The notes beneath the pieces are model-generated. The model was not told where the DNA came from, searched no databases, and saw only the letters and a list, made by a program, of their open reading frames with translations. Below are positions 46,000-54,867 of a stretch of 64,000 nucleotides of DNA, one piece after another. A program made the translations under genes and the position numbers. Source of the stretch: Roseiarcus sp963798015 (GTDB lineage: Bacteria > Pseudomonadota > Alphaproteobacteria > Rhizobiales > Beijerinckiaceae); assembly GCA_963798015.1 (NCBI GenBank), contig CAWCSA010000015.1, positions 1 through 64,000 of the forward strand. The letters run 5' to 3'. Position 1 is the first letter of the stretch; each line of letters starts with the position of its first letter.

Positions 46000-46284
46000 T
46001 CACCGCGATCGGACCGGCCGAGGCAACCATCGTCCAGACACGGGATCGGCTGGCAGCGGCGCCGTCGCTCGTTGGCTTGGCATGATGTCGACGGCGACGA
46101 GGTCGCTTTCTTTGGCGGCGCGCGAAAAAGGCTCGGCTTCGCTCTTGACGCGGTATGTCAGCGAACTGGCGTCCTCGACCGGCAACACGCTCACGATTTC
46201 AAAAGGACCCTTGGGCCTCGACATCGATGGCAGCTTCCCGTCGAAGTCGACAGCCTGCCCGATCACGAATTTATGGAGGGTCAT
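46000..46284 (-). CDS. Small conserved hypothetical protein
   Basis: A 94-residue protein. The first 65 residues (KFVIGQAVDFDGKLPSMSRP and on to SDLVAVD) resemble a small family frequent in Hyphomicrobiales that looks like a compact beta domain: hydrophobic start, PxGxYEIVxxLP, and YRVKSxxEP. The C-terminal ~25 residues are variable. AGAGG precedes the ATG at about 10 bp. Function unknown; often near nucleic-acid-related genes. Confidence 0.6.
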   Translation of the reverse strand: MTLHKFVIGQAVDFDGKLPSMSRPKGPFEIVSVLPVEDASSLTYRVKSEAEPFSRAAKESDLVAVDIMPSQRATAPLPADPVSGRWLPRPVRSR

Positions 46285-46346
46285 GATTTGGCGACCTCTT
46301 TGGGCTTCTGGTTAGGGCGTATGTGCGCTTCCCGCCAAACGAACGC

Positions 46347-46388
46347 CCAAAAAACAAAAGCCCGCGCACGGGCCAAGCCGGACGCGGG
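46347..46388 (-). terminator. Intrinsic terminator of the cold-shock gene
   Basis: On the minus strand CCCGCG and CGCGGG arms enclose a GC-rich loop and are followed by TTTTGTTTTTT. It lies about 70 bp after the cspA-like stop. Confidence 0.75.
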
Positions 46389-46455
46389 ATTTCGAACCAC
46401 ATAAGCCCTGCCAGTACATCCGTGGTCAGGGCGCTATGTTGTCAGGCTTTGCCGA

Positions 46456-46665
46456 TCAGGCGGCCTTCAGGTTATCCGCCGAGGACTTGCCCGTCTTTCG
46501 GTCTGCGACCAGGTCAAAAGTAACCTTTTGTCCTTCGTTGAGGCTGTAGAGTCCGGCGCGCTCAACGGCGCTGATGTGCACGAAGACATCCTTGCTGCCA
46601 TCGTCCGGCTGGATGAAGCCAAAGCCTTTTTGGCTGTTGAACCACTTTACGGTTCCTTGCGTCAT
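46456..46665 (-). CDS. Cold-shock domain protein (CspA family)
   Basis: A 69-residue OB-fold RNA chaperone. The RNP1 motif KGFGFIQP (about residues 14-21) and RNP2 VFVHISAV (about residues 28-35) are intact. A long untranslated leader with a perfect ACGCAATTGCGT palindrome (about 46697-46708) precedes it, as is usual in cold-shock genes. Several paralogues are normal in this group. Confidence 0.93.
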   Translation of the reverse strand: MTQGTVKWFNSQKGFGFIQPDDGSKDVFVHISAVERAGLYSLNEGQKVTFDLVADRKTGKSSADNLKAA

Positions 46666-46965
46666 GGAGAACTTCTTTCAAGTACGGTGTTTAGATAGGC
46701 CACGCAATTGCGTAACCGGCTCGGAGTGATCGAGATTTAGGAAGAAGGTCGTCAGTCCGACGCGTAGCGCGCGGCGAGGCCAAGTCGTCCGGCCGAAACT
46801 CGATTGGGCGTTCATAGCCTATGTCGGCCCACTCCACAAGGCCCATCGAGCGCCCCCGCCATGGCGCATCCGCCGCCGGCCGCCGACGCCAGACAACGGG
46901 CTGAAAACCTTCCCGCCATCGGCAGAAATAGGCGGCGTCGATAGGATCGCGGCCTTAAAGAGACC

Positions 46966-48306
46966 ATGACTGCGCTCTCACTGTTCACCGCCGCCCGAAA
47001 GATCGAGATGGCCGATCCCGCTGACCCTGCCGGCACCACGTTTCAGCGCCTGCTGAACCGCGAGATTCTCATCAGCGAGCGGCGGCGGATGCTGATCCTG
47101 GCCGCCTTGCAGGCGGTAATCCTGGTTCTCATCCTCCTGGCCGCAACATTCGCCCCCGGCTTTGTCCGGTCGATCTATCATGATCGCCTTCCGGAGCGCG
47201 CCGCATTGGCGGCCTTCTCGGCCTTCATCGCCTACGAACTGTTCGCGGCCGGCCTGGTCACTCTCTTTCTGCGTCGCGGTCGAAATTATCCGGTTCTGGG
47301 GCGCTACGCGAACGCACTCGTCGAAACGAGCTTTCCGACCGTGCTGCTCTATCTCCTCGCTGGATATCTGTCTGCGCCCGTCATCATTTTCGGCGCATGG
47401 CCCGCGCTACTCTATTTTCTCTTCATCATTCTCTCGACTCTGCGGCTCGATTTTGCGCTGTCGGCCTTCACCGGCGCGGTCGCCGCGGTCGAGCTCTTCG
47501 TCCTCGCCTCGGTCACCCTGCATCTCGGCTGGCAAACCGAAGATCCAAACTTCACCATCGGACTTCATCTGACGCGCAGCGCCGTTCTCCTTGCGGCCGG
47601 CTTGCTGGCCGGCTCTGTCGGAGCGACGATCAAGAGCCATTTTGAGCGTGCGCTCGCTGCGGCGTCGGCGCGCGACGAAGTGACCAACCTCTTCGGTCAG
47701 CACGTCTCGCCCCGCGTGGTCGAGCAGCTGCTTGCGATCGGTGCGGCCGAGCTTAGCGAAATGAGACGGGTCTGCGTCATGTTCGTCGACATCCGCAGTT
47801 TCACCGCCGCGGCGCGCAGTCGAACGCCGGCCGAGGTCGTCGAGCGCCTCGACGCCGTTTTTGAAATCCTGGTCGACGCCGTCGACGGGCACAACGGCAT
47901 TGTGAACAAGTTTTTGGGCGACGGCCTGCTCGCCATTTTCGGCGCGCCGATTGACGATCCTCTCGAGGCGGCGAACGCCGTCGAAGCGGCGCGCGAGATG
48001 CTGAGCGCCGTAGACGAGAGCAATGTCGGCCACTCCTGGCCGATCCGCCTCGGCATCGGCATCCATATCGGTCAGGCGGTGGCCGGGACCGTGGGCTCGC
48101 CGCGCCGCAAGGAATATACGGTCATCGGCGACACGGTAAATCTGGCCTCGCGCCTCGAAAGCCTCAACAAAGAGGTCGGCTCGCAGCTCATCGTTTCTGA
48201 CACCGTGCGCGAGGCGGCGGGAGACGCCGTCGGCGAAGCTCTGTCGCTTGGACCCCTGCCCGTGCGCGGCTACGAAGAGCCGATCACGGTATGGCGCCTC
48301 GCGTAG
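46966..48306 (+). CDS. Membrane-anchored class III adenylate/guanylate cyclase
   Basis: A 446-residue protein. Five or six hydrophobic helices occupy about residues 40-210; then a linker and a class III cyclase catalytic domain (about residues 250-440). Metal-binding Asp residues sit in VMFVDIRSFT and NKFLGDGLLAIFG, and IGDTVNLASRLE is the transition-state region. No sensor other than the membrane part is visible, so it may sense membrane or periplasmic signals. ATG at 46966; a second ATG 14 codons in is possible. Confidence 0.9.
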   Translation: MTALSLFTAARKIEMADPADPAGTTFQRLLNREILISERRRMLILAALQAVILVLILLAATFAPGFVRSIYHDRLPERAALAAFSAFIAYELFAAGLVTLFLRRGRNYPVLGRYANALVETSFPTVLLYLLAGYLSAPVIIFGAWPALLYFLFIILSTLRLDFALSAFTGAVAAVELFVLASVTLHLGWQTEDPNFTIGLHLTRSAVLLAAGLLAGSVGATIKSHFERALAAASARDEVTNLFGQHVSPRVVEQLLAIGAAELSEMRRVCVMFVDIRSFTAAARSRTPAEVVERLDAVFEILVDAVDGHNGIVNKFLGDGLLAIFGAPIDDPLEAANAVEAAREMLSAVDESNVGHSWPIRLGIGIHIGQAVAGTVGSPRRKEYTVIGDTVNLASRLESLNKEVGSQLIVSDTVREAAGDAVGEALSLGPLPVRGYEEPITVWRLA

Positions 48307-48393
48307 GCTCAAACGCGATCAGGTTGCGGGTTTTGGGCGGACGGCGGACATTTCGCACCGAATATCTGCACCGTGCAAGCCGCTGCGCCGTCT

Positions 48394-48741
48394 CTACTCG
48401 TGTCCGATCACTTCCAACGCTGCATCGAAGGATGCGGCGATCTGCCAAAGGCTCTCGGTATCGCAGTCAGCTCGCTTGTGAGGGGCAGATTGAGAGTGTC
48501 GATGGCCTTCGCATCCGCGCGCATCAATTCTCCCGGCTTCGCCTCGCTTTGTCCGCTCGGCGCCGAAGTCCCTTGCCTCCGCTTCGCTGATGAGGGCGCT
48601 GATCGTGACCGCGCAGCCTCCGCATTTCGCCGTACAGCCCAGCGACGCATAGACGTCGCAGACGCGCCTGGGGCCATTCGGCGTCGCTAGGGACGCCCGA
48701 ATCTCGACCTCCGTCAACACATTGCAAGAACAGACGATCAT
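48394..48741 (-). CDS. bfd: Bacterioferritin-associated ferredoxin, C-terminally extended
   Basis: The first ~60 residues are a BFD [2Fe-2S] domain: C4 and C6 in MIVCSCN, then C45 and C48-like pair in GCTAKCGGC. Bfd reduces iron in bacterioferritin to release it. The ORF continues to 115 residues, but the last ~50 are Arg/Ala-rich without family likeness. This tail is an out-of-frame read through the start of a decayed bacterioferritin gene (48459-48524), so the normal stop has been lost. GGGAG 9 bp upstream supports the ATG ending at 48741. Confidence 0.82.
   Translation of the reverse strand: MIVCSCNVLTEVEIRASLATPNGPRRVCDVYASLGCTAKCGGCAVTISALISEAEARDFGAERTKRGEAGRIDARGCEGHRHSQSAPHKRADCDTESLWQIAASFDAALEVIGHE
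48459..48524 (-). pseudogene. Decayed N-terminus of a second bacterioferritin gene
   Basis: The minus strand encodes MRADAKAIDTLNLPLTSELT and then AI, with GGAGA just before the ATG. This aligns with the start of the intact bfr at 49512 (MRGDDKVIDYLNRALKHELTAV) at 12 or more of 22 positions. After that the similarity stops. It overlaps the C-terminal extension of bfd in another frame and marks a lost bfd-bfr operon. Confidence 0.65.
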
Positions 48742-49029
48742 CCATGACTCCCGGGCGGTGGAGGCCCGCATAGAGGATTTCTACACAACCCAAGCTTAAA
48801 CAAGAGTTCGAGGTACAAAGGTTCTGGTGGGTACTTGGTAGCGCGGCGCCCACTGCGTCAATGGGGGCAGGCGCACTTTAGAATGAATTTAACGAATCGC
48901 TGGCCACGCTCGGCGTCGACCCTGCTTCAGTCGCCGAACCCGCCGCGGTTACCGGCCCGGCCGCCGTTTGTGCATCCGGCCGGCGCGCAGGCCGTCTCGC
49001 CCTCGCCAAAGTAACGCTCAAGACTGCGT

Positions 49030-49512
49030 TCAATCGCCTTCCAGTTCGCCGACATGGTTTTGCGCGTAAAGCGGAAGGCCAAGCTGTTCAACCAAGGTCA
49101 GCTGCGCTTCGAGAAAGTCGATGTGCTCCTCCTCGTCGGAGGTCAATTTCTCGAACAGGACTCTCGACACCCGATCGTTGGCCTGCTCACAATGGCCGGC
49201 TGCCTCGAGATAGAGGGCGCGGGCGTGCATCTCCGCCGCGAGATCGCATTCCAGGATTTCCTTGACGTTTTGCCCGATCTTGAGCGGGTCGAGCGACTGC
49301 ATGTTGGGCAGGCCATCGAGGAATAGAATGCGCGCGACCAATTGGTCGGCGTGCTGCATCTCTTCAATCAATTCCTTGCGCCAAGTCTTGGCGAGGTCCT
49401 TGTAACCCCAGTTATCCAACATGCGATAGTGCAGCCAGTATTGGTTGACCGCCGTGAGTTCGTGCTTCAGCGCTCGATTGAGATAATCGATAACCTTGTC
49501 GTCACCCCGCAT
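49030..49512 (-). CDS. bfr: Bacterioferritin
   Basis: A 160-residue 24-mer iron store. Ferroxidase ligands are E18 (HELTAVNQYW), E51 and H54 (EEMQHADQL), E94 and later E127/H130 (SDEEEHIDFLE); M52 is the haem ligand. The start ATG ends at 49512. It stands 289 bp beyond the bfd gene, not in the usual bfd-bfr overlap. Confidence 0.96.
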   Translation of the reverse strand: MRGDDKVIDYLNRALKHELTAVNQYWLHYRMLDNWGYKDLAKTWRKELIEEMQHADQLVARILFLDGLPNMQSLDPLKIGQNVKEILECDLAAEMHARALYLEAAGHCEQANDRVSRVLFEKLTSDEEEHIDFLEAQLTLVEQLGLPLYAQNHVGELEGD

Positions 49513-49698
49513 TGCGTTACTCCACGCGTTCCATCCAAGCGGCGAAGCTTACCGCACAAGCGTCGCCTGCGTCTAACCTTCGACTCACCCGGCGGATCTG
49601 GTGAGCCCCGTTGAGGAAAAACCCTAACACAACGCCCGTCGTGCGACGAGACGAGAACGGCTTCTGCTGGCGGCCGCCTTAGACTAGGCTCCTGGCCC

Positions 49699-50550
49699 AT
49701 GACAAGCCTCTCTCAGATACCGCCTCCCCCGGACGCGGACCAGCGTCGCGCTGCCAAACCCGTCATCGTCTACGCCCTCGACAAGTTGCCAATCTATGAC
49801 GCCGCTTTCTACGACTATGTGCGCGCAGACATGGTGAAGATTGGCGAAACGATCGTGCCGCCGCGCGAGGCGCGAGCATTCGACCTTCCTGCGGGGCATT
49901 TCTTCCGTATCGTCAGCATTGAGGGGCCGCAGGTCGGCGACCTCAACCTGTGGAGCGCAGGCAATCTCGCCGAACGGTTCTTCAGCGGCAAGACGCGGGC
50001 GCTTAATGCAACGCATGTGACCACCGGTTGCCGGCTGTGGAGCGGGTTGCCTTATCTGAGGCCGATGGCGACCATTACATACGATACGCTCGGCTGGTAC
50101 GGCTTCGACGCCGACGGCGCGGGCGTCCATGATGTCATTGGCACGCGCTGCGACCCTTACACCCAAAGACTGATATCCGGCAGTGACTATCACCATTGCT
50201 GCCATTCGAACCTCACGCGGGCGCTAGCGGAACGAATGAGACTCCCTCTGAGCGAAGCAGAGCCGCACATCCACGATGTGCTCAATGTGTTCATGTGCAC
50301 AGGCTACGAGCGCGCCTCCCATCGCTACTTCATGAAGGCGAGCCCCATGCGCCCTGGAGATTTCATCGAGTTCTTTGCCGAGATCGATCTCATCGGCGCG
50401 CTGTCGGCCTGCCCAGGCGGCGATTGCGGGTCGGGCCATTCGAGCGACGCGGCCCAGTGCTATCCGCAAAAGGTCGAGATCTTTCGGCCGCGCGGCGAAG
50501 CCCTACAAACCTGGCGCTCGCCCGAGGTCAGCGCCTATTCCGGCCCGTAG
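49699..50550 (+). CDS. DUF1989 (urea carboxylase-associated) family protein
   Basis: A 283-residue protein of the DUF1989 family, whose members are linked to urea carboxylase and guanidine or aminoglycine use. VPPREARAFDLPAGHFFRIV and the metal-site string SACPGGDCGSGHSSD near the C-terminus are family hallmarks; the CxxxxC pair plus His imply zinc. No urea amidolyase is in this window, so the substrate is open. Confidence 0.85.
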   Translation: MTSLSQIPPPPDADQRRAAKPVIVYALDKLPIYDAAFYDYVRADMVKIGETIVPPREARAFDLPAGHFFRIVSIEGPQVGDLNLWSAGNLAERFFSGKTRALNATHVTTGCRLWSGLPYLRPMATITYDTLGWYGFDADGAGVHDVIGTRCDPYTQRLISGSDYHHCCHSNLTRALAERMRLPLSEAEPHIHDVLNVFMCTGYERASHRYFMKASPMRPGDFIEFFAEIDLIGALSACPGGDCGSGHSSDAAQCYPQKVEIFRPRGEALQTWRSPEVSAYSGP

Positions 50551-50564
50551 TGTGAAGGCGGCGT

Positions 50565-50831
50565 CTATCCGTAACGCAATCGCGATCGCTCCCGCGCCTT
50601 GCGGGCCTCGGTTTCCCGGTCGCGCGGCGGAGCTGCGCTGCGCAGGGAGAAGATGAGCCTCCGCGCTGCTTCCGTCACCTCGTCGACCGCGCGATCGAAC
50701 CCCTCCGCATTGGCGTTCGAAGGCTTTGCGAAGCCGCTCACCTTGCGAACGAATTGGAGAGCCGAGGCGCGGATTTCCTCGTCGCTCGCGGGCGGCTCGA
50801 AATTGAACAATGGGCGGATGTTGCGGCACAT
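50565..50831 (-). CDS. DUF2277 family protein
   Basis: An 88-residue protein that begins MCRNIRPLFNFEPPASDEEI, the DUF2277 signature, followed by RASALQFVRKVSGFAKPS. It is a small helical bundle of unknown function, widespread in alphaproteobacteria and actinobacteria. It converges with the DUF1989 gene after 14 bp. Confidence 0.92.
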   Translation of the reverse strand: MCRNIRPLFNFEPPASDEEIRASALQFVRKVSGFAKPSNANAEGFDRAVDEVTEAARRLIFSLRSAAPPRDRETEARKARERSRLRYG

Positions 50832-51294
50832 GAAACCCTCCTTATTCTAGGCGTTCGAACCGGCGCTGCATCGCGCTACGGCTCCCGAGCGATTCTATAA
50901 TCAATGGACGACTAAGGCAGTTTGGCGTGCAACGAAGGTAAGTGATCCTGGGATTGATCTTGTTTGAAGGAGCCCTGTATGCGGGCGGCTCAGGCACAAC
51001 CGGCTACAGTTCAAAACTCATAGAACGACGTCGAACGATATCCTCAACTCGGCTCGAATATTCATGGCCTCGGTTCACAAACACAACGACCCAAACTGAA
51101 GCCCGCTGGCCCAGCCAACCAGTTGTTTGTCAGGTCTAAAGGCGAACGTCACCGACGCCCTGGTGATAAGACGCAAATATTGTGACATTTTCGACGCTTA
51201 GCCGCTATATTGGCGATGTCTTCAAATTCTCGCAATAAGGGTTGTCATTGCGCGAGGGTTGCAAATAACTGTAAAAATCGGATAAATCACAGCG
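50832..51294. other. Upstream region of the type I secretion locus
   Basis: About 460 bp without a supported gene. Composition is AT-richer than average near 51160-51290, where a promoter for the secretion operon is expected (candidate -10 TATATT at 51206-51211 with a poor -35). A plus-strand frame at 50942-51139 has no ribosome-binding site. Confidence 0.5.
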
Positions 51295-51640
51295 ATGGGC
51301 AAGAGTGAGATGGGATCTCCCGCGCCGGCGCAATTGTTGGACTCGGGGCTGTGTGGGCTTTCGCTGGTGGCGGGATACTACCGTATCGCCGGCGATCCGA
51401 CGCAGCTGAGACATCAGCTTGCTCTGACCGGACGCAAGGCACAGGCTGAGGACATCGTTCGCGGAGCGAACCTCCTTCAGCTGAAGTCGCGCATCCTTCG
51501 CGGGGTGACCGCCAAGCGTCTCAGCGCGATTCCTTACCCGGCTATCCTGAGTTTAAAGGACGGTGGTTTCGCCGTCCTCGGCGCGGGTTCGACCAAGGGG
51601 ACGGCGAGGCTGGTCGATCCAATCGCCCGGACAGCGCAAG
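51295..51640 (+). pseudogene. Type I secretion ABC transporter, 5' part (C39-like domain)
   Basis: These 115 codons form the N-terminal C39-like domain of an HlyB-type exporter. In processing peptidases the motif DCG carries the catalytic Cys; here it reads DSGLCG, with Ser at the catalytic position, and the later His position reads GGFAVL, although the Asp (VDP) is kept. So the domain is non-cleaving, as in RTX exporters. The gene stops here because of the IS256-family insertion; joining Q115 to the codons after the right target copy gives ARTAQ-ELSIED without loss. Confidence 0.88.
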
Positions 51641-53031
51641 GAGCTATGCACGAATTTAGGTGACGGCATGGATCAAGCGGCGGACATTTCTTTGTTCGCG
51701 ACTTCGATTCCGTCGCGGAATTTTACACCACGGACGATCTTGGGCAACTGATTTTGTCCTCGCAGGCGCCGCCAGCTTTTCGCCGCCGCCATGATCAGCT
51801 TGAAAACCATGAGCCGCGCCGTGTCCTGGGAGAGCGCGCCTTTCATGCGCACAGTGCGATGCCGAACCGTTGCAAAGGCGCTTTCGATCGGATTCGACGT
51901 CCGCAGATGCGTCCAGTGCTCAGCGGGGAAATCGAAGAACGTCAACAACGCGTCGCGATCCTTGAGCAGACAGTCGACGGCCTTGTCGTATTTGGGAGCA
52001 TATTTCTTCGCGAAGATTATCATCCCGGCTTCGGCGGTCGCGCGGTTCTCGGACAGCCAGATTTCGCGCAGATCCTGATGCGCGTTGGGCTGAACGGACT
52101 TCGGTAGCTTGTCGAGCACGTTCAGCGTCTTGTGCTGCCAACACCGCTGGTGGCGGGTCGAGGGAAAGGCTTCGTCCAGGGCCTTCCAGAAGCCAAGCGC
52201 GCCGTCGCCCACCGCGATGTCAGGCGCAATCGTTAGACCCCGCGCCTTCAGATCGACAAGCAGTTCCTTCCAGCTCTGACCACTTTCCCGCATGCCCGTC
52301 TGCAAGCCCAGAAGCTCCTTCCTGCCCTCTGGTGTCGCGCCAATCAGGACCAACATGCATTCCGCCTGCGGCTCCATGCGCGCCTGCAGATAGACGCCGT
52401 CCGCCCAGACATAAACATAGCGCCGGGCCGATAGATCGCGGGCTTGCCAGCGCCGATAGTCGTCCTCCCAATCGCTCTTGAGCCGCCCGATCACGGAGGG
52501 CGAAAGATTGGGCGCATCCTTGCCGAGCAAAGCCGCCAGCACTTCCTGAAAGTCGCCGGTGGAAACGCCGCGCAGATAAAGCGCCGGCAAGAGAACATCG
52601 AGGCTCTTGGTCCGTCGCGCCCATTTCGGCAGGATCGCCGACGAATAGCGGATACGCTCAGCCCCCGGCGTCGCCCCACGATCGCGCGCCTTCGGCTTCG
52701 CCACCTCGACTGGCCCGATCCCCGTCTGGATCGGGCGGACGGGATCGTGACCATGCCGAACCACCCGCCGGCGACCGTCCGGCAGCTCGAGACTGGCATG
52801 CCCGGCCAGGAAGGCCGCGAACTCGGCCTCAACCGCCTGCTGGACCAGTCGCTTCGCCCCGGACCGCAGAATTTTTGTCAGAGGATCGTCAATTTCGTCT
52901 GGCTGATGCAGAGCGAAAACTCTATTCTCATTCATGGCGTAACGCTCCTTCGGGAGGTTCGGGACGGCTCGACACCAACCCCGTTACGCCGCTCAAATCA
53001 CACCGTCATCACCCACTTTCCCGCATAGCTC
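51641..53031 (-). mobile_element. IS256-family insertion sequence
   Basis: 1391 bp. Ends are GAGCTATGC at 51641 and GCATAGCTC at 53023-53031, imperfectly continued inward. The target CAGCGCAAG (51632-51640) is duplicated exactly at 53032-53040, a 9-bp duplication as expected for IS256. The undamaged duplication and intact transposase suggest a recent insertion into the ABC transporter gene. Confidence 0.93.
51673..52935 (-). CDS. IS256-family transposase
   Basis: A 420-residue mutator-type DDE transposase. The catalytic Asp residues lie in VWADGVYLQAR (about residue 181) and VGDGALGFWKAL (about residue 247), and Glu in TNPIESAFATVRHR (about residue 357). Frame intact, oriented opposite to the host gene. 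Confidence 0.95.
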   Translation of the reverse strand: MNENRVFALHQPDEIDDPLTKILRSGAKRLVQQAVEAEFAAFLAGHASLELPDGRRRVVRHGHDPVRPIQTGIGPVEVAKPKARDRGATPGAERIRYSSAILPKWARRTKSLDVLLPALYLRGVSTGDFQEVLAALLGKDAPNLSPSVIGRLKSDWEDDYRRWQARDLSARRYVYVWADGVYLQARMEPQAECMLVLIGATPEGRKELLGLQTGMRESGQSWKELLVDLKARGLTIAPDIAVGDGALGFWKALDEAFPSTRHQRCWQHKTLNVLDKLPKSVQPNAHQDLREIWLSENRATAEAGMIIFAKKYAPKYDKAVDCLLKDRDALLTFFDFPAEHWTHLRTSNPIESAFATVRHRTVRMKGALSQDTARLMVFKLIMAAAKSWRRLRGQNQLPKIVRGVKFRDGIEVANKEMSAA

Positions 53032-54867
53032 CAGCGCAAGAATTGTCGATTGAGGACATAGCGGCGCTGTCTTCAGGCGAACTGGTCCTGATCACGCGCC
53101 GACTTGGCGGGGTGGGAATCGATCCCACCACGTTCGGGTTCCGCTGGTTCTGGCCCTCGATTCTGCGTTACCGCCGCCCGCTCGCTCATGTGATGGTCGC
53201 ATCGCTGTTTGTGCAGCTGTTCGCACTGGCGACGCCTATCTTTTTCCAGCTCGTCGTCGACAAGGTGCTGGTTCACAAAGGCATCTCCACGCTGATCGTG
53301 CTGGTGATCGGCATGGTGACCCTGGGCTTGTTCGAGACAATCCTCCAGTTCCTGCGCACCTATACGCTGAGCCACACGACAAACCGGATCGATGTCGAAC
53401 TGGGCCGGCGGCTGTTCCATCATCTCTTTCGCCTGCCCCTTGCGTATTTCGAGACCCGCCCAGCGGGGCAGACGGTCGCCCGTATGCGCGAGCTCGAGAC
53501 AATCCGAAGCTTTCTGACCGGACAGGGCCTCACCTCGCTCCTCGATCTTGTCTTCACGCTGATTTTTTTCGTCGTGATGTTCATCTATTCGGTGAAGCTG
53601 ACCCTGATCGTCCTGGCTTCGATACCGGTCTATGTCGTCATCGCCAGTCTCATTCGGCCCGTGCTCCGCGAACAGATCAACGAGAAGTTCAACCGCGGCG
53701 CCCGGTCGCAGCAATTCCTGGTCGAATCCATCGTCGGCGCGCAGACTCTCAAGGCCGCAAGCGTCGAGCCAATGATGCAGGCGCAATGGGAGGAGCGGCT
53801 GGCGGCTTACGTCCGCACCTCCTTCAACGCCGGGATCTCGGGAGCGCTCGGGCAAAACCTCATCCAGTATGTCAGCAAGATCACGACCGCGTTGATCCTG
53901 TTTGTCGGCGCGCAATCGGTGATCGAGGGAACCATGACTGTGGGCGAACTCATCGCCTTCAACATGATCGCAAGCCAGGTCGTGCAGCCGATCCTGCGGC
54001 TGTCGCAATTATGGCAGGATTTTCAGCAGGTGCAGGTGTCAGTGGCGCGCTTGGGCGATATCTTAAACGCGCCGCCCGAGCCGATACCGGCCAACCTTCT
54101 GACCTTGCCGCCCCTCCGAGGCGCCATCGAGTTTCGCGACGTGACCATGCGGTACCGTCCGGACTCCTCGGATGCCCTGCGAAAAGTTTCGATGTCGATC
54201 GAGCCGGGGGAGGTGATTGGAATCGTCGGCCCGTCAGGATCTGGCAAGTCCACCCTGACGAAGCTCGTCCAGCGCCTCTATAGCCCTCAATCGGGTCAGG
54301 TGTTGCTCGATGGCGTAGACATCGCCCAACTCGATCCCGGCTGGCTGCGCCGCCAAATCGGCGTCGTTCTGCAGGAGAATCTCCTCTTCAATCGCACCAT
54401 TCACGAGAACATAGCGCTTGGCGACCCCGCGATGCCGCGAGTGATGGTCATGCAGGCGGCTCGAACTCGCTGGCGCAGACGAATTCATCGCCCAGTTGCC
54501 GCAAGGCTACGACACGATGATCGAAGAGCGTGGCGCCAATCTTTCGGGCGGCCAGCGTCAGCGCATCGCGATTGCCAGGGCGCTGGTGACAAACCCCCGC
54601 GTTCTCATCTTGGATGAAGCAACCTCGGCGCTCGACTATGAGAGCGAACGTATCATTCAAGACAACATGCGTTCAATCGTGCGTGGGCGCACCGTCATCA
54701 TCATAGCTCATCGCCTGGCGGCGGTTCGTCCCTGCTCCCGGATCGTGGGAATGCTGAGAGGTGAGATCGTCGAGGTCGGCGGCCATGAAGAGCTCCTCCG
54801 TCGCGGGGATGGACTCTATGCGCGCCTCTGGGCGCTGCAGTCCGACCATATGAGGGCGCCGGCATGA
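53032..54867 (+). pseudogene. Type I secretion ABC transporter, 3' part, with frameshift
   Basis: After the IS the reading frame continues ELSIEDIAALSSGELVLITRR and covers six membrane helices (about 53170-54000) and the ATPase with Walker A GPSGSGKST (54230-54256). At about 54461-54470 (TCGAACTCGC) one extra base shifts the frame; the second frame resumes LAGADEFIAQLPQGYDTMIEERG and supplies signature LSGGQRQR, Walker B VLILDE and the switch His (IIAHRL). So the gene is damaged twice. Restored length would be about 723 residues, typical of HlyB. It may be silent unless the frameshift is a sequencing error and the IS is excised. Confidence 0.9.

Noticed and set aside
48408..48677. A full second bacterioferritin gene after bfd
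   Set aside because: Only the first 22 codons resemble bacterioferritin; the remainder is unrelated and stops early.
50942..51139. 65-codon frame before the secretion locus
   Set aside because: No Shine-Dalgarno sequence, composition not protein-like; the other strand shows only short open stretches.
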